Assembly: GCF_022844445.1 (NCBI RefSeq)
Contig: NZ_JALHLS010000002.1
Location: forward strand, 310,001 to 374,000
DNA: 64,000 nt
Source: Hyphomonas sp.
GTDB lineage: Bacteria > Pseudomonadota > Alphaproteobacteria > Caulobacterales > Hyphomonadaceae
Direction: 5' to 3'
The first letter of the stretch is position 1, and each line of letters begins with the position of its first letter. Positions 36,461-47,224 of this stretch are shown one piece after another. The position numbers were made by a program, and so were the translations under genes. The notes under the pieces were generated by a model. The model worked only from the letters and a program-made list of their open reading frames with translations. It made no database searches and was not told the DNA's origin.

Positions 36461-36867
36461 TCCTTCGACTTGTGGGCCAGGCGCCCTGCGTTGGCTTCCC
36501 AGTTCTGCCCGTCAAACGGCGTGACCGTCACATTGAGCGCGTTCCAGTCATCTAGGCACCGCCAGGTCACCGCATAGCCGTCCGGATTCGACCGGGGGAC
36601 ATAGAAACACTTGATCCCGCAAGTTTTGCAGAACAGGTGCCGCGCCCGGCGCGTGTTGAACGTGTACTCGGCCAGATTGTCAGCCCCCTGTACCAGCCGG
36701 AACCGGTTTGAAGGCACGATCACATGGATGTTGCCGCTCATCGCGCACATCGAACAGTTGCAGTCTTCAACTTCGAAGGCCTGCGGCAGTTCGACCTCGA
36801 AGCGCACCGCGCCGCAATGGCAGCCGCCCGTACGCCAGCTCCGCGCGTTCACGCTCAGCCAACCCAT
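36457..36867 (-). CDS. GFA (glutathione-dependent formaldehyde-activating-like) protein
   Basis: A 136-residue zinc protein. The cysteine pattern is complete: GGCHCGAVRF, CNCSMC and FCKTCGIKCFYVPRSNPDGYAV, which bind two zinc ions in the GFA fold. Family members can bind glutathione adducts, although most have no known substrate. The start overlaps the upstream amidase stop by 13 bases, so it is the last gene of the minus-strand operon starting with methylmalonyl-CoA mutase. Confidence 0.9.
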   Translation of the reverse strand: MGWLSVNARSWRTGGCHCGAVRFEVELPQAFEVEDCNCSMCAMSGNIHVIVPSNRFRLVQGADNLAEYTFNTRRARHLFCKTCGIKCFYVPRSNPDGYAVTWRCLDDWNALNVTVTPFDGQNWEANAGRLAHKSKD

Positions 36868-38303
36868 TGCGGCGGCTTGCGATGCGCCCAGGGCGCGGCT
36901 CGTTCCAGTTGTCCGGCAAGGGCCAGCAGCAGGCCTTCTTGCCCGAAGCGGGCGCCGAACATCATGCCGATCGGCAGGCCTCCCGGCGCGGTCGCCGTCG
37001 GCGCCGTCCAGTGTAGCGGCACTGACATCGCCGGCGCGCCCATATGGTTGAACACCGCGCAGTGCGGCGCAAAGCCGAATATGGCCTCGCCCATCTTCTG
37101 CGGGTCCGCCGTCAGCGCCATCGTGCCCAGCAGATCCGGTGCCCGGTGCAGTGTGGGAGACAGCGTCAGGTCGAACCCGCCCGCATCCAGAAAGTGTTCA
37201 AACTGGATAGCGGCCGTGATGAACACGTTGTTCGCCTTGGCAAGTTCCATCATGGGCACTGTGCGTCCTAGCCGCACCATTCCTGCTGTCACTGGCTCGA
37301 TTTCATCATCCGTGACCGGACGGCCGCGCGCCGCGCCATACTCGTCCAACTGCGCCGCGATATTCGCCGAGATTGTGAACAGCCCGGCCTTGCCGAGCGC
37401 TTCACCATCCAGCAACGGCCCCGCCTCCACCACGATATGCCCGAGGTTTTCGAGCAGCTTCGCCGTTGCTGCGAGCCCGGCCGCTGCCTCGGCGTCCGGC
37501 TTCGTGCCGTTCGGCGCTGTGCGCCAGAGCGCGATGCGGAGCTGCTTCGGGTCGCGGTCGAGCTCGTTGAGATAAGGCCGCACCGGCGGCGTCGCGATAT
37601 AGCGGCTGCCGGTCTCCGGTCCATGCGTGAGATCCAGCAGCGCCGCTGTGTCCCGTACCGACCGGCTGACGACATGCACGGTCGAGAGGCCATTCCAGCC
37701 TTCCGTCCGCGAGGGGCCCATCGGGATGCGGCCGCGTGAGGGCTTAAGGCCGAAGACGCCGCAGCAGGCGGCCGGGATGCGGATCGAGCCGCCCCCATCG
37801 CTCGCCTGCGCCACCGGCAGCACACCGGACGCCACCGCCGCCGCCGCGCCGCCGGAGGAGCCGCCGGCAATGCGTGTGCGGTCCCAGGGATTGCGCGTCT
37901 GACCGTAGAGCGTGGACTCGGTCGTCAACGTCAGTCCGAATTCCGGTGTTGTGGTCGAGCCGAAGAAGACGAGCCCGGCTTCGCGGTAGCGTTTCACCAG
38001 AGTTGTATCGTCCGTGCACACTACATCCCTATAAGCCCGGCTGCCTCCCGTCAGGGGTGCGCCCTTTGCGCCGACCGCTAGGTCCTTGGTGACAAACGGA
38101 ACGCCCGCATAAGGCCCTTCAAGTCCGCCCTTCGCAATTTGCTCGCGCGCGAGATCGGGATAGAGCGCTGCAAAACAGTTCACCCGCGCCTGTGCCTTCT
38201 CGGCCCGGCTCAAAACCGCTTCCAGCAGCTCAGACGGTGAAATTTGCCGTGTCCGGACAAGTTCCGCAAGGCTCAGGCCGTCCAGTTCCGATGTATCCGC
38301 CAT
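36855..38303 (-). CDS. amidase signature family enzyme
   Basis: A 482-residue amidase. The Ser-cisSer-Lys triad regions are [11 protein letters not shown] (Lys), [14 protein letters not shown] (cis-Ser) and [23 protein letters not shown] (catalytic Ser). The family hydrolyses carboxamides; substrate cannot be told, and it is not the GatA of this genome, which lies at 52.6 kb. It is 70 bases downstream of the zincin gene on the same strand. Confidence 0.9.
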   Translation of the reverse strand: MADTSELDGLSLAELVRTRQISPSELLEAVLSRAEKAQARVNCFAALYPDLAREQIAKGGLEGPYAGVPFVTKDLAVGAKGAPLTGGSRAYRDVVCTDDTTLVKRYREAGLVFFGSTTTPEFGLTLTTESTLYGQTRNPWDRTRIAGGSSGGAAAAVASGVLPVAQASDGGGSIRIPAACCGVFGLKPSRGRIPMGPSRTEGWNGLSTVHVVSRSVRDTAALLDLTHGPETGSRYIATPPVRPYLNELDRDPKQLRIALWRTAPNGTKPDAEAAAGLAATAKLLENLGHIVVEAGPLLDGEALGKAGLFTISANIAAQLDEYGAARGRPVTDDEIEPVTAGMVRLGRTVPMMELAKANNVFITAAIQFEHFLDAGGFDLTLSPTLHRAPDLLGTMALTADPQKMGEAIFGFAPHCAVFNHMGAPAMSVPLHWTAPTATAPGGLPIGMMFGARFGQEGLLLALAGQLERAAPWAHRKPPQWVG

Positions 38304-38373
38304 GTGCTCTTCTCCCGCGTTCGTCGATGATGCATGCCTTCATAGGTCAGTCTGGAGAAACCGGAAACAGGGA

Positions 38374-38775
38374 TCAGTCCTCTTCGAGTTTCGCGTCGAT
38401 CTCCTCGTCCGACCAACCGAAATGGTGGCCAAGTTCGTGAATGAACACGTGGGTCACAAGTTCCTCGATGGTGGTGTCGCCGCGTTGCGCCCATTCGAAC
38501 AGGATCGGCAAGCGGTAGAGATAGATCAGGGGCCGCTCGATCGTCGGCTGCGTCACGCTTTCAATCGTCAGCGGTACGCCGACATAAAGCCCCGTCAGGT
38601 CCAGCGGGTCGTCAATCTCCATGTCATCGAGCAGGGCGTCCTCGGCATAGTCCATCACGAGGATGCGCACGTCACCCGCCGCACTGCGCATGAACTCCGG
38701 TAGCTCGGCGAAACACTTCTCCGCGCAGGCCAGCATTTCGTCGGCGCCGGGCGCTATCTGGTCAAACGCGCTCAC
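38374..38775 (-). CDS. zincin-like metallopeptidase family protein
   Basis: A 133-residue protein with the [15 protein letters not shown] zinc-binding motif near the C-terminus; HExxH plus a later Asp/Glu supplies the ligands. The N-terminal [21 protein letters not shown] and [10 protein letters not shown] regions fit the small zincin_1 family (PF06262). It overlaps the YbjQ-like gene by four bases. No signal peptide, so cytoplasmic. Protease activity is not demonstrated for most members. Confidence 0.85.
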   Translation of the reverse strand: MSAFDQIAPGADEMLACAEKCFAELPEFMRSAAGDVRILVMDYAEDALLDDMEIDDPLDLTGLYVGVPLTIESVTQPTIERPLIYLYRLPILFEWAQRGDTTIEELVTHVFIHELGHHFGWSDEEIDAKLEED

Positions 38776-39092
38776 GCGACCAGGACGGCCGTGCCGGAAA
38801 CGGCGACCATCATCATTGAGCCCTGCTGGCCGACCACGCCATAGTCGAACTTGATGCCGACGATCGCATTCGCGCCCAGCTTGCCCGCTTCCTCGATCAT
38901 CTCGCGGATCGCGTCATCCCGAGTCTCGCGCAGCGTACTCTCATAGGATTCCGAACGCCCGCCCACGAGGTTGGTGAAGCTTGCCAGGATATCCTTGCCG
39001 AGGTGCGCCCCGATCACGACCTCTCCGCAGACGAGGCCCTTGTAGGCCGTGATGCTGCGTCCTTCGATGGACGAGGTGGTCGAGAGGATCAT
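38772..39092 (-). CDS. YbjQ/UPF0145 family protein
   Basis: A 106-residue protein starting [24 protein letters not shown] with [18 protein letters not shown] and [17 protein letters not shown], all hallmarks of the YbjQ (DUF74) family. The proteins form pentamers and are labelled heavy-metal-binding in some databases. It lies 10 bases after the methylmalonyl-CoA mutase large subunit, so it is co-transcribed. Function unknown. Confidence 0.88.
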   Translation of the reverse strand: MILSTTSSIEGRSITAYKGLVCGEVVIGAHLGKDILASFTNLVGGRSESYESTLRETRDDAIREMIEEAGKLGANAIVGIKFDYGVVGQQGSMMMVAVSGTAVLVA

Positions 39093-39102
39093 GCGCGAGT
39101 CC

Positions 39103-41265
39103 TTATTCTGCTGCCGTCAGGGCCGGATCCGTCTTGCCGTCCAGCAATTCGAGCATGCGAATCGCGCTGTCGGCAATCACGGTGCCCGGTGGGAAGATGG
39201 CGGCGGCGCCGGCTGTGCGCAAGGCGTCGAAGTCCTGCGGCGGGATCACGCCGCCCACGATGATCCGCGCATTCGCCGCGCCTTCGTTGCCGAGGGCGCG
39301 TTTCAGCTCCGGCACCAGCGTCAGGTGACCTGCGGCCAACGACGAAGCCGCGACGATGTCGACACCTGCCTTGCGCGCATCGCGTGCGGCTTCTTCCGGC
39401 GTCTGGAACAGCGGGCCTATCTCGACTTCCCAGCCAAGGTCCATCAGCGCGGAGGCGACCACCTTCTGCCCACGGTCATGCCCGTCCTGGCCCATCTTGG
39501 CGATGTAGATCTTCGGCCGGCGGCCGTGCGCCGTCTCGAAGCTCGCGGCCAGCCTCTTGGCGTACTCGGCCTTGTCATTGCCCTTCACGCCGCCGCCATA
39601 GACGCCCTTGATCGAGCGGATCACCGCGCTGTGGCGGCCCTGGCTGCGCTCCACGGCTTCCGAAATCTCGCCTACGGTCGCCTTGGCACGCGCCGCGTCC
39701 ACCGCCAGCGCGAGCAGGTTGCCGCTGGTGCCCGCGGCGGCTGCCGCAATCGCGTTCAGCTTCGCCTCGACCTCTGCGCCGTTGCGTTCGGCCTTCAGGC
39801 GCGCGAGCTTCTCGAGCTGCATCCGGCGCACGGCGGCATTGTCGACCTTCAGCACAGGGACTTCCTCGTCCTCGTCCAGAAGGAACTTGTTGACGCCGAC
39901 CACGGTCTGCGTGCCGCTGTCGATGCGCGCCTGCGTATTGGCGGCAGCTTCCTCGATGCGCAGCTTCGGCAGGCCTTCCTCGATGGCCTTCGCCATGCCG
40001 CCCATCGCCTCGACTTCGGCAATGTGCTTGAGCGCCTTGGCGGCCAGGTCATGCGTCAGGCGCTCGACATAATATGAGCCGCCGAACAGGTCGATGGACT
40101 GGCAGGCGCCCGCTTCCTGTTGCAGCAAGATCTGTGTGTTGCGCGCAATCCGGGCCGAGAAATCCGTGGGCAGCGCGAGTGCTTCGTCAAAGCTGTTGGT
40201 GTGCAGGCTCTGCGTTTGTCCGCCCGCCGCCGCGATGGCTTCAAGGCAGGTGCGGATCACGTTGTTGTAGACGTCCTGCGCCGTCAGGCTCCAGCCGGAG
40301 GTCTGTGAATGTGTGCGCAGGCTGAGCGATTTGTCAGACTTCGGGCTGAAATTCTCCTTCACGAGCTTCGCCCAGATCAGGCGCGCGGCGCGCATCTTTG
40401 CGACTTCCATGAACGTGTTCATGCCGATAGCCCAGAAGAAGGACAGGCGCGGCGCAAACGCGTCAACGTCCAGCCCGGCGGCTACGCCAGCACGGATGTA
40501 CTCGATGCCATCGGCGAGCGTGTAGGCAAGTTCAAGGTCCGCCGTCGCGCCCGCTTCCTGCATGTGATAGCCGGAAATCGAGATCGAGTTGAATTTCGGC
40601 ATCTTCTGCGACGTGAAGGCAAAAATGTCCGAAATGATCCGCATGCTGGGTTTCGGCGGATAGATATAGGTGTTGCGCACCATGAACTCTTTCAGAATGT
40701 CGTTCTGAATCGTTCCGGCCAGCTTCTCCGGCGGCACGCCCTGTTCCTCGGCGGCCACGATGTAGAGCGCCAGGATCGGCAAGACCGCGCCGTTCATCGT
40801 CATCGACACCGACATCTGGTCCAGCGGGATGCCGGAGAACAGCGTGCGCATGTCGAGGATCGAATCGATTGCCACGCCCGCCATGCCGACATCACCAGAG
40901 ACGCGCACGTGATCGGAATCATAGCCCCGGTGGGTGGCTAGGTCGAACGCAACCGAAAGCCCCTTCTGCCCGGCAGCGAGGTTGCGCCGGTAGAAGGCGT
41001 TGGAATCCTCAGCCGTCGAAAAGCCGGCATACTGACGGATCGTCCAGGGCTGGTTTGTGTACATGGTCGGGTAGGGGCCCCGGCCGAATGGGGTCAGGCC
41101 GGGATAGTCGTCCACGAAGTCCAGCCCCGCGCTGTCCGCAGCGGTGAAGGCAGTCTTCACCGCGATGCCTTCCGGCGTTTCCCAGGCCTCGCCCAGCGTC
41201 GGCTTGCCCGCCTTCACGGCAGGGGTCTCTAAAGCGAGTTTCGTGAAATCTGGAAACTTGGTCAT
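39103..41265 (-). CDS. mcmA: methylmalonyl-CoA mutase large (alpha) subunit
   Basis: The ATG at 41265 overlaps the small-subunit stop by four bases and gives 720 residues, the normal length. The catalytic TIM barrel includes [29 protein letters not shown] and GVAIDSI. The B12-binding domain (C-terminal 140 residues) carries the D-x-H-x-x-G motif in GQDGHDRG, with H as the cobalt ligand. It interconverts succinyl-CoA and (R)-methylmalonyl-CoA in propionate metabolism. Epimerase and the MeaB chaperone are not in this window. Confidence 0.96.
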   Translation of the reverse strand: MTKFPDFTKLALETPAVKAGKPTLGEAWETPEGIAVKTAFTAADSAGLDFVDDYPGLTPFGRGPYPTMYTNQPWTIRQYAGFSTAEDSNAFYRRNLAAGQKGLSVAFDLATHRGYDSDHVRVSGDVGMAGVAIDSILDMRTLFSGIPLDQMSVSMTMNGAVLPILALYIVAAEEQGVPPEKLAGTIQNDILKEFMVRNTYIYPPKPSMRIISDIFAFTSQKMPKFNSISISGYHMQEAGATADLELAYTLADGIEYIRAGVAAGLDVDAFAPRLSFFWAIGMNTFMEVAKMRAARLIWAKLVKENFSPKSDKSLSLRTHSQTSGWSLTAQDVYNNVIRTCLEAIAAAGGQTQSLHTNSFDEALALPTDFSARIARNTQILLQQEAGACQSIDLFGGSYYVERLTHDLAAKALKHIAEVEAMGGMAKAIEEGLPKLRIEEAAANTQARIDSGTQTVVGVNKFLLDEDEEVPVLKVDNAAVRRMQLEKLARLKAERNGAEVEAKLNAIAAAAAGTSGNLLALAVDAARAKATVGEISEAVERSQGRHSAVIRSIKGVYGGGVKGNDKAEYAKRLAASFETAHGRRPKIYIAKMGQDGHDRGQKVVASALMDLGWEVEIGPLFQTPEEAARDARKAGVDIVAASSLAAGHLTLVPELKRALGNEGAANARIIVGGVIPPQDFDALRTAGAAAIFPPGTVIADSAIRMLELLDGKTDPALTAAE

Positions 41266-43181
41266 TGGGCCACTCCGAGTTCGGCATGGGCAAGCTTGAG
41301 GAGATGTACCACATCCGCGCCCGCAAAGATGTTGGCGTCGATGCCGGCGCCTTCCAGCCTGCCCGCGAGCCAGACGCGCTGGGCGCCGGCTTTCTTCAGG
41401 GCGTCGGCGGCCCCGGCGGCCTCGGCTTCGTAATTCTTGTCGGTGCTGCACAGCACCGCGATCCGGCAACCGGACGCCTTGAATGCTGAGGCCAGTTCTG
41501 CAACCGTCTTAGGCGGCACGGGCGGCTCTTTCGAGACGATCCCGCCGGCCGCAAACAGGTTGCGTGCAAAATCGGCCCGCGCGGTAAACTCCGCGAGGCT
41601 CCCGAGCGTGGCGAGAAACACCGCAGGCGGACGATCCGCCTTTGCCGCCGCGTCGCGCAGCGTCTCGAACGGCGCAGCCAGGCGGGTGGGCGTAAGGGCA
41701 GGGGCCGACGCATCTGCGCCGCCCGCAATCGCCGCCTTCACGAAATGCTGGATGCCTGCCGTCGAGAAGCCAGCACGCGGCGTCGGTGTCTCTACGTCCG
41801 CGACCGGCGCGCCGATTTCCTCGATCAGCGGATACTCGCTGACGCCCGTCACCGGGATCTTGCGCCGCGCAATGTCTTTGGCCCGCGTCTCGCGCACGGC
41901 TGCCACACGGCCCTGGAACGCGCCGGCGGCCAGCGAGGCCGCAAAACCGCCTTCGCCCTCGATCTTCTGGAATTCGACCCACGCCGCCTTGGCGAGGTCG
42001 TCTGCCAGCGTTTCCGTAAACCACGCCCCGCCGGTCGCATCAGCGACCCGGCCCAGCTGGCTCTCTTCCATCGCGATGATCTGCGTGTTGCGCGCGATCC
42101 GGCGGCCAAGTTCCTCCGGCAGGCCCAGCGCTTCATTGAAGGCGCGCACCGTGAGGATGTCGGCCCCGCCGACTGCGCCCGCAAAGGCCGCCGCCGTCCC
42201 GCGCAGCATGTTCGTCCACGGATCATATTTCGTCAGCATCCGCAGGGACGTCACCCCCTGCAAGCGCATCGGCGAGGCTGCCAGCCCCAGCGCGTCAAGG
42301 CAGCGCGCCCAGAGACGCCGCGCCGCACGCAGCTTGGCAATGCCGATGCCGTAATTTGCGTCCAGCGACAGCGCGAACGTGAAGTTCGCCGCGATCTTCG
42401 CGGTGTCCGCATGCCCGTCCAGCCGGCGCAGCGTGTCGATGGCTGAAGCGATCAGGGCGCCGAGTTCCTGCGCCTCCGATCCGCCCGCCTCGTGCACCAT
42501 GCGCGCATCGATGCGGAAAAGCCCTGCCAGCGCAAACTTCGCGCCGAGCGCGTTCGCTACCGCGCCATGCCGCACAAATGCCGCGTCCACGCCGCCTGCC
42601 AGCGTGCCGGTGCGCGCCAGGGCGCCCAGCGGATCCATGTTGAAGTCAATCTTCAGGCCGGCGGCGTTTTCCTGCGTCTCGGCCCAGAGGCCTAGCAGCG
42701 CGGCCGCCGGTGCGCCGGGAGAGGTTGCATGGTCGAGCGCCACGCCGGCAAAGTCGGCGCGCACGCCGGCCAGCGCCGTGTCGAAGTCCGCTGCCTCTGT
42801 GATCTGCACGCCGGCTGTTCCGGCCGGGTCGAGTGCGATCTCGATAGACGAGACACCGCGCTCCAGGTCGCGCAGGATTTCCGCATTGGCCTGCTCGGCA
42901 GAAGGGTGGGCAAAGGATTGTCGGATGTCCCAGGGCAGCCACTTGTCCGGCGCTGCGGTTTTCCCGCGCAGGAAGGGCGCTGCGCCGGGAATGCCGAGGG
43001 GGTCGTGACCGGCGGCAAAATCGCTCTCGCGGTAGAGCGCCTTGATGCCCACGCCATCCGCCGTCTTGCGGGTCAGCGTGTCGGGCCCTTTGCCTTTCAA
43101 GGCCTTTTCGACCTCGCGCAGCCAGTCGGCTTCGGTGGCTTCGGGGAATGCGGAACTGAAGGGGAGGATGTCGTCTGCCAT
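41262..43181 (-). CDS. mcmB: methylmalonyl-CoA mutase small (beta) subunit
   Basis: The start at 43181 gives 639 residues; the frame opens earlier but [12 protein letters not shown] is the usual opening. It resembles the catalytic chain ([42 protein letters not shown]) yet the C-terminal B12-like domain has [10 protein letters not shown] in place of D-x-H-x-x-G, so it cannot bind cobalamin by the His-on mode. That is normal for the non-catalytic subunit. It is the first gene of the minus-strand operon running to 36457. Confidence 0.94.
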   Translation of the reverse strand: MADDILPFSSAFPEATEADWLREVEKALKGKGPDTLTRKTADGVGIKALYRESDFAAGHDPLGIPGAAPFLRGKTAAPDKWLPWDIRQSFAHPSAEQANAEILRDLERGVSSIEIALDPAGTAGVQITEAADFDTALAGVRADFAGVALDHATSPGAPAAALLGLWAETQENAAGLKIDFNMDPLGALARTGTLAGGVDAAFVRHGAVANALGAKFALAGLFRIDARMVHEAGGSEAQELGALIASAIDTLRRLDGHADTAKIAANFTFALSLDANYGIGIAKLRAARRLWARCLDALGLAASPMRLQGVTSLRMLTKYDPWTNMLRGTAAAFAGAVGGADILTVRAFNEALGLPEELGRRIARNTQIIAMEESQLGRVADATGGAWFTETLADDLAKAAWVEFQKIEGEGGFAASLAAGAFQGRVAAVRETRAKDIARRKIPVTGVSEYPLIEEIGAPVADVETPTPRAGFSTAGIQHFVKAAIAGGADASAPALTPTRLAAPFETLRDAAAKADRPPAVFLATLGSLAEFTARADFARNLFAAGGIVSKEPPVPPKTVAELASAFKASGCRIAVLCSTDKNYEAEAAGAADALKKAGAQRVWLAGRLEGAGIDANIFAGADVVHLLKLAHAELGVAQ

Positions 43182-43315
43182 GGCGCGGGATTTAGGGCAT
43201 TCCGGGTGCGCTTGTGAACCGTTTCCTTTGGGACACCGCGACACCGAGTCTGCCCACTTGACGCACTGCCCAGATTCTGCGATTGAGAATTATTCGCAAA
43301 ACTGGAGACCAAGCC

Positions 43316-43621
43316 ATGCGCCCGTCCCGTCTAGCCGATGCAAGCCCGCTCCACCCGGCGTCGCCGGCGGATGGTCCGGCTTCCGAAATGACGGGGCTCT
43401 GCCGGACCTGTCCGGCCAGTCCACATCTGCCTGCCGGCACCGTTTCCTCCCCGATGCCCGCCAGTGCACCTTTGTGCGACTGGATCGATTCCCAGGCGAC
43501 TGTGCTTGGTCTCTGGCTCGACCGCCTGATCGAGCAGGGCGACCCGGAGGATCTGATCTCGATGGTCCACCGCCAGCAGGCGTGGCTGGAAATGCTGCGC
43601 ACGCGGATGGTTCGTGGCTGA
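43316..43621 (+). CDS. small hypothetical protein
   Basis: The ATG at 43316 has GGAG eight bases upstream and gives 101 residues. The N-terminal half is Pro/Ala/Ser-rich with CRTCPASPHLP. The C-terminal half is helical (LCDWIDSQATVLGLWLDRLIEQGDPEDLISMVHRQQAWLEML). It has no signal, membrane segment or known motif. It diverges from the mutase operon, with 134 bases between the starts. Confidence 0.6.
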   Translation: MRPSRLADASPLHPASPADGPASEMTGLCRTCPASPHLPAGTVSSPMPASAPLCDWIDSQATVLGLWLDRLIEQGDPEDLISMVHRQQAWLEMLRTRMVRG

Positions 43622-43798
43622 AACCTGTTCAAGGCTGCTGCGTTCATGCTTCGCCGCCTGAGTGAATCAGGTGGCGCACGCAATAGGAAGCATGATTTAC
43701 ACTCTATAGGCGGCAATCCGGCGTATGCCGGTGCCCAGCCTCGCGGCGCTCCGGCCAATCCTGTCCTTCGACGCGCCGCCGAACCACAGGTGACCCTA

Positions 43799-44146
43799 AT
43801 GTCCGATTCCGCCTCCAACGCTTCAAAACGCGCCAAAGCCGCCGCCGACAAGGCGACCCGTGAACTCGAAGCACGCCTCGAAGCGCTGCGCGAGGAAATG
43901 GACGAAATCCTGAGTACGCTCGGCAAAAAGACCGAGACCAAGGCCGATGCGCTGGCCGACATCTTCTCCGGCGAGGCCGCCGAGGAAGTCCTCGGCGAGT
44001 TGCGCGCCATCGTTACTGAAATCAAGGAAAAGGCTGTTGCGGCCGAGAAGAAGGTCGTCGAGACGGCCCGCGAGAATCCGCTCCAGACGCTGCTTGTCGC
44101 CTTCGGCGTCGGCTTCCTCGCCTCGCTCCTTCTGCGTAACAAGTAA
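43799..44146 (+). CDS. DUF883/YqjD-like membrane-anchored protein
   Basis: The ATG at 43799 gives 115 residues. An amphipathic, Lys/Glu-rich helix of about 85 residues precedes a single C-terminal membrane helix (TLLVAFGVGFLASLLLRNK), ending in basic residues. This is the form of ElaB/YqjD/YgaM (DUF883), thought to dock ribosomes at the inner membrane. The 177-base gap upstream contains no obvious gene. Confidence 0.75.
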   Translation: MSDSASNASKRAKAAADKATRELEARLEALREEMDEILSTLGKKTETKADALADIFSGEAAEEVLGELRAIVTEIKEKAVAAEKKVVETARENPLQTLLVAFGVGFLASLLLRNK

Positions 44147-44155
44147 TTCCGCGCA

Positions 44156-44587
44156 ATGCGCCTTCTGCCACTGCTCAGCTCTCTCCTGTCGGTCGCCAGC
44201 CTTGACGTGGGCGGCGCTGTATCGCGCCGCGCCAAGGGGCTCGGCTACGCATTGGCGGCAGGGCTGTTTCTGTTCACCGCCTATGTGCTGGCTGTGGGCG
44301 CGCTCGCGTTCTTCCTGGCCGAGCGGATGAGCCCCTGGGCCGCCCTCAGCGCTGTCGCGCTCGGTTTCATCGGCATGGCGGCCATCGTCTACCTGTTGGG
44401 CGTCCGGTCGGCGCAGGCTGCGGAGGCGCGCGCCAAGGAAGTCGCCGACGCCCGCCAGAAAGCCACCCTCAGCACGCTCAGCGGCCTTGCCATGGGCGGC
44501 GGCTCGGCCAAGACGCTGATCATCGCCGCGCTCGCCGGTTTGCTGGCCGGCGGCCTGCTCGACGGCAAGTCCGGCAAGGACGACTGA
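44156..44587 (+). CDS. holin-like/YqjE-type small membrane protein
   Basis: A 143-residue protein starting nine bases after the DUF883-like gene. Two strong hydrophobic helices (about 26-52 and 60-80) are separated by a short turn, and a third lies near 120-135. The YqjD-YqjE pairing in proteobacteria fits both genes. A phage holin-superfamily relation is possible. The C-terminus is Gly/Lys-rich (GGLLDGKSGKDD). Confidence 0.65.
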   Translation: MRLLPLLSSLLSVASLDVGGAVSRRAKGLGYALAAGLFLFTAYVLAVGALAFFLAERMSPWAALSAVALGFIGMAAIVYLLGVRSAQAAEARAKEVADARQKATLSTLSGLAMGGGSAKTLIIAALAGLLAGGLLDGKSGKDD

Positions 44588-44690
44588 TTCGGCTCCGGCG
44601 CCATCGCCTGATTGTCACGCTTTCGACTTAAATCCGTGTAGGGTCTGCCTTCAAGGCGTGGCACAACGATGCCATGCGGGAGGGCAGCTC

Positions 44691-45713
44691 ATGGCAAAAA
44701 TCGTCACCATCAACGGCGTCGGGGACGTAGACCTCGATAAGATCGCAAAGCTGCTGCCCGGCCGCAACGGCTGGGACATCCTGCAGCTCGGCACGCAGGG
44801 CCGCTACATCAAGGCCATCATAGACTCCTGGCCAACGCTCGAGCGCTACGACATCTACACGCCCCTGCGCCTCGGTCACTTCTTCGGGCAGGGCCTCGTC
44901 GAAACCGGCTGGCTGAAATACACCGAGGAAGGCTTCAGCTATTCCGCCGAAGGCCTGATCAAGACCTTCCGCCACTACCGCCGCAATCCGGACCTTGCCA
45001 GGCAGCACGCCCGCAAGCCGGAGCTGATCGCCAACACCGTCTATGGCGGCCGCGCCGACCTCGGCAACACGCAGGAAGGCGATGGCTGGAAATTTCGTGG
45101 CCGCGGTTTCATCCAGCTGACTGGCCGCGACAACTACACCCGCTATGGCGACGCCGCGGGCATCGACCTTGTGAATGATCCCGACATCATCAAGCGCGAC
45201 CTCACCAAGTCCGTCGAAGTGGCTGCTGCCTTCTGGAAAACCAATGGCCTCAATGCCTACGCCGACCAGAACGACGCCGTGAAAGTCTCGCGCGGTGTAA
45301 ATCGCGGCAACCCGAACGATCCCGCCGCCGCCAATCACGAAGACCTGCGGATCCTGTGGACGAACACCGCACTCTCGGTCACCCAGTCCCCGCAGAACGT
45401 CGCGCCGGAACCCGCGCCGACCACGCCCTCGCTGAAACCGCTGCAGGCCGGCAATCGGGGTGAGCGCGTGCGCGAACTGCAACAGGATCTCGAAACCCTC
45501 GGCATCGCGACTGGCGGTGTGGACGGTATATACGGCCAGGGAACCCGCCGCGCCGTCGTCGCCTTCCAGCAGGAAAACGGCCTGCCGGTCACCGGCATCG
45601 CCGACGCCGCCACCATCACCGCGATCGACCTTGCCGCCGCCGATCCCGCCCGCACCCGCGCCGCCGCGCTCGACCGCAACAACACGCCTATCTTCGGCCC
45701 ACCTCAAACCTGA
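44691..45713 (+). CDS. GH19 family glycoside hydrolase with PG-binding domain
   Basis: The ATG at 44691 has GGGAGGG upstream and gives 340 residues. The first 230 residues are a chitinase class I/GH19-like lysozyme (HFFGQGLVETGWLKYTEEG, with the catalytic Glu in this region; KFRGRGFIQLTGRDNYTRYG). A linker leads to a PG_binding_1 domain (about 265-325, LQAGNRGERVRELQQDLETLGI and GVDGIYGQGTRRAVVAFQ). Related proteins are phage endolysins or gene-transfer-agent lysozymes. No signal peptide is visible, so export would need a holin-like route, and a holin-like gene lies just upstream. Confidence 0.85.
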   Translation: MAKIVTINGVGDVDLDKIAKLLPGRNGWDILQLGTQGRYIKAIIDSWPTLERYDIYTPLRLGHFFGQGLVETGWLKYTEEGFSYSAEGLIKTFRHYRRNPDLARQHARKPELIANTVYGGRADLGNTQEGDGWKFRGRGFIQLTGRDNYTRYGDAAGIDLVNDPDIIKRDLTKSVEVAAAFWKTNGLNAYADQNDAVKVSRGVNRGNPNDPAAANHEDLRILWTNTALSVTQSPQNVAPEPAPTTPSLKPLQAGNRGERVRELQQDLETLGIATGGVDGIYGQGTRRAVVAFQQENGLPVTGIADAATITAIDLAAADPARTRAAALDRNNTPIFGPPQT

Positions 45714-45786
45714 TTCCGCAGGCACTTGCTGCCAGCGCCGGACCGGCCTTTAATCCTTCGAACAGAAAAACCGGAGGAACAGGAAG

Positions 45787-46350
45787 ATGCGGCTCAAAGC
45801 GCCAAGGATTGCCCCACTCGCAGACGCGGACATGAACGCCGATCACCGCGAAGCGCTTGCCGCCCAGTTCGGCCGCGGCAATGTCTACAACATCTTTCGC
45901 ACGCTTGCCCGCGCCCCGGAGGCCTACCGGGGCTTCATGCGCTGGGGCGGTTACATCCTTTCGGACAAGAACAGCCTCGCCCCGCGCGAGCGGGAAATCG
46001 TCATCCTGCGGGCCGGCTTCAACTGGAAGTCCGGCTACGAATGGGCGCAGCATGTGCGCATCGGCAAGCAGTGCGGCCTCACCGATGACGAGATCGTCCG
46101 CATCAAGGCCGGCCCCGACGCGCCCGGCTGGAGCGCCATCGACGCGGCCCTCCTGCGCGCCACCGACGAGCTGACCTCCGACGCCTTCGTCACTGACAAG
46201 ACCTGGGGGCAACTGGCCCCGCTGACCGAAAAGCAACGTATGGATCTTGTGATGACGGTTGGTCAGTACACTCAGGTCTCGATGATGCTGAATTCCTTCG
46301 GTGTGCAGCTCGACGATGACCTGACCCTTGATCCGGACCTCGCCAAGTGA
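45787..46350 (+). CDS. carboxymuconolactone decarboxylase family protein
   Basis: A 187-residue protein of the CMD/AhpD-like fold: FRTLARAPEAYRGFMRWGGYIL, LAPREREIVILRAGFNWKSGYEWAQHVRIG and LTEKQRMDLVMTVGQYTQVSMMLN. It lacks the CxxC pair of AhpD peroxidases; the YEWAQH His/Glu site is kept. Often such proteins act in aromatic or lactone degradation. The stop overlaps the SDR start by four bases, so both work in one pathway. Confidence 0.85.
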   Translation: MRLKAPRIAPLADADMNADHREALAAQFGRGNVYNIFRTLARAPEAYRGFMRWGGYILSDKNSLAPREREIVILRAGFNWKSGYEWAQHVRIGKQCGLTDDEIVRIKAGPDAPGWSAIDAALLRATDELTSDAFVTDKTWGQLAPLTEKQRMDLVMTVGQYTQVSMMLNSFGVQLDDDLTLDPDLAK

Positions 46351-47162
46351 GCGGCGCGCCTGTCACCGGGCGCCTCGGCGGAAAGATCGCCATCGTCAGC
46401 GGAGCCGGGCAGGCCCCTGGCGAAACTATAGGTAACGGCAAGGCCATCGCCATCCTCTTCGCCCGTGCCGGGGCGCAGGTGCTCTGCGTCGATCGGGATC
46501 AGGCCCGCGGCCAGCTTACCGTGGAAGCGATCACCGCCGAAGGCGGCGCCGCAACGCTGTGCGTGGCGGACGTTTCCTCCGCTGAAGGCGCCGCCACCAT
46601 CATCGCCGCCTGCGATGCCGCGTTCGGCCCGCCGGACATCCTCGTGAACAATGTCGGCATCGGCGACGCGGGCGACGGTCCCGCCCACAAGGCCAGCGAA
46701 GAAGCCTTCGACCGCACACTCCGTATCAACCTGAAAAGTGCCTGGCTGCTAACGAAAGCCGTCATGCCCGGCATGCTCACGCGCCAGCGCGGCGTCATCG
46801 TCAACATCTCCTCGCTCGCCTCGATCGCAGGCGGACACCAGCTTGCCTACGAAATCTCCAAAGCCGGCATGAACCGTCTCACGCAGAGCGCCGCGGTGGC
46901 CGGTGCCTCCTGCGGTGTGCGAGTCAACGCCGTCACGCCCGGTCTGATGGATACGCCGATGGCCATCGGCGGCATCGCCCGCATGCGAGGCATTCCGGAG
47001 GAGGAGCTGCGCGCCGAACGCGCCGCCCGCGTGCCGATGCGCTTCATGGGCACCGGCTGGGACACGGCTCACGCCGCGCTTTTTCTCGCCAGCGACGAAG
47101 CCCGTTTCATCACCGGTGCCATCCTGCCTGTCGATGGCGGCGCGAGCGCCCGGATCGGCTGA
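46347..47162 (+). CDS. short-chain dehydrogenase/reductase
   Basis: A 271-residue SDR from a GTG start. The NAD(P)-binding motif is slightly unusual (SGAGQAPGETIGNG in place of TGxxxGIG), followed by VDRDQA suggesting NAD+ preference. NNVG, the catalytic Ser in ISSLAS and YEISK are intact. The C-terminal ITGAILPVDGGAS is typical. It is coupled to the CMD-family gene. Substrate unknown. Confidence 0.9.
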   Translation: MSGAPVTGRLGGKIAIVSGAGQAPGETIGNGKAIAILFARAGAQVLCVDRDQARGQLTVEAITAEGGAATLCVADVSSAEGAATIIAACDAAFGPPDILVNNVGIGDAGDGPAHKASEEAFDRTLRINLKSAWLLTKAVMPGMLTRQRGVIVNISSLASIAGGHQLAYEISKAGMNRLTQSAAVAGASCGVRVNAVTPGLMDTPMAIGGIARMRGIPEEELRAERAARVPMRFMGTGWDTAHAALFLASDEARFITGAILPVDGGASARIG

Positions 47163-47224
47163 AACTGCTTCCCTTTACGTAATGGGTTGCCGTCCTCCGG
47201 CGGAGCGCTAAATTCGCGCTGAAT

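Noticed and set aside
43622-43798. tRNA gene or small RNA in the gap before the DUF883-like gene
   Set aside because: No cloverleaf, T-loop (GGTTCGAAT) or terminator was seen. The open frame extending upstream of 43799 has no start signal.
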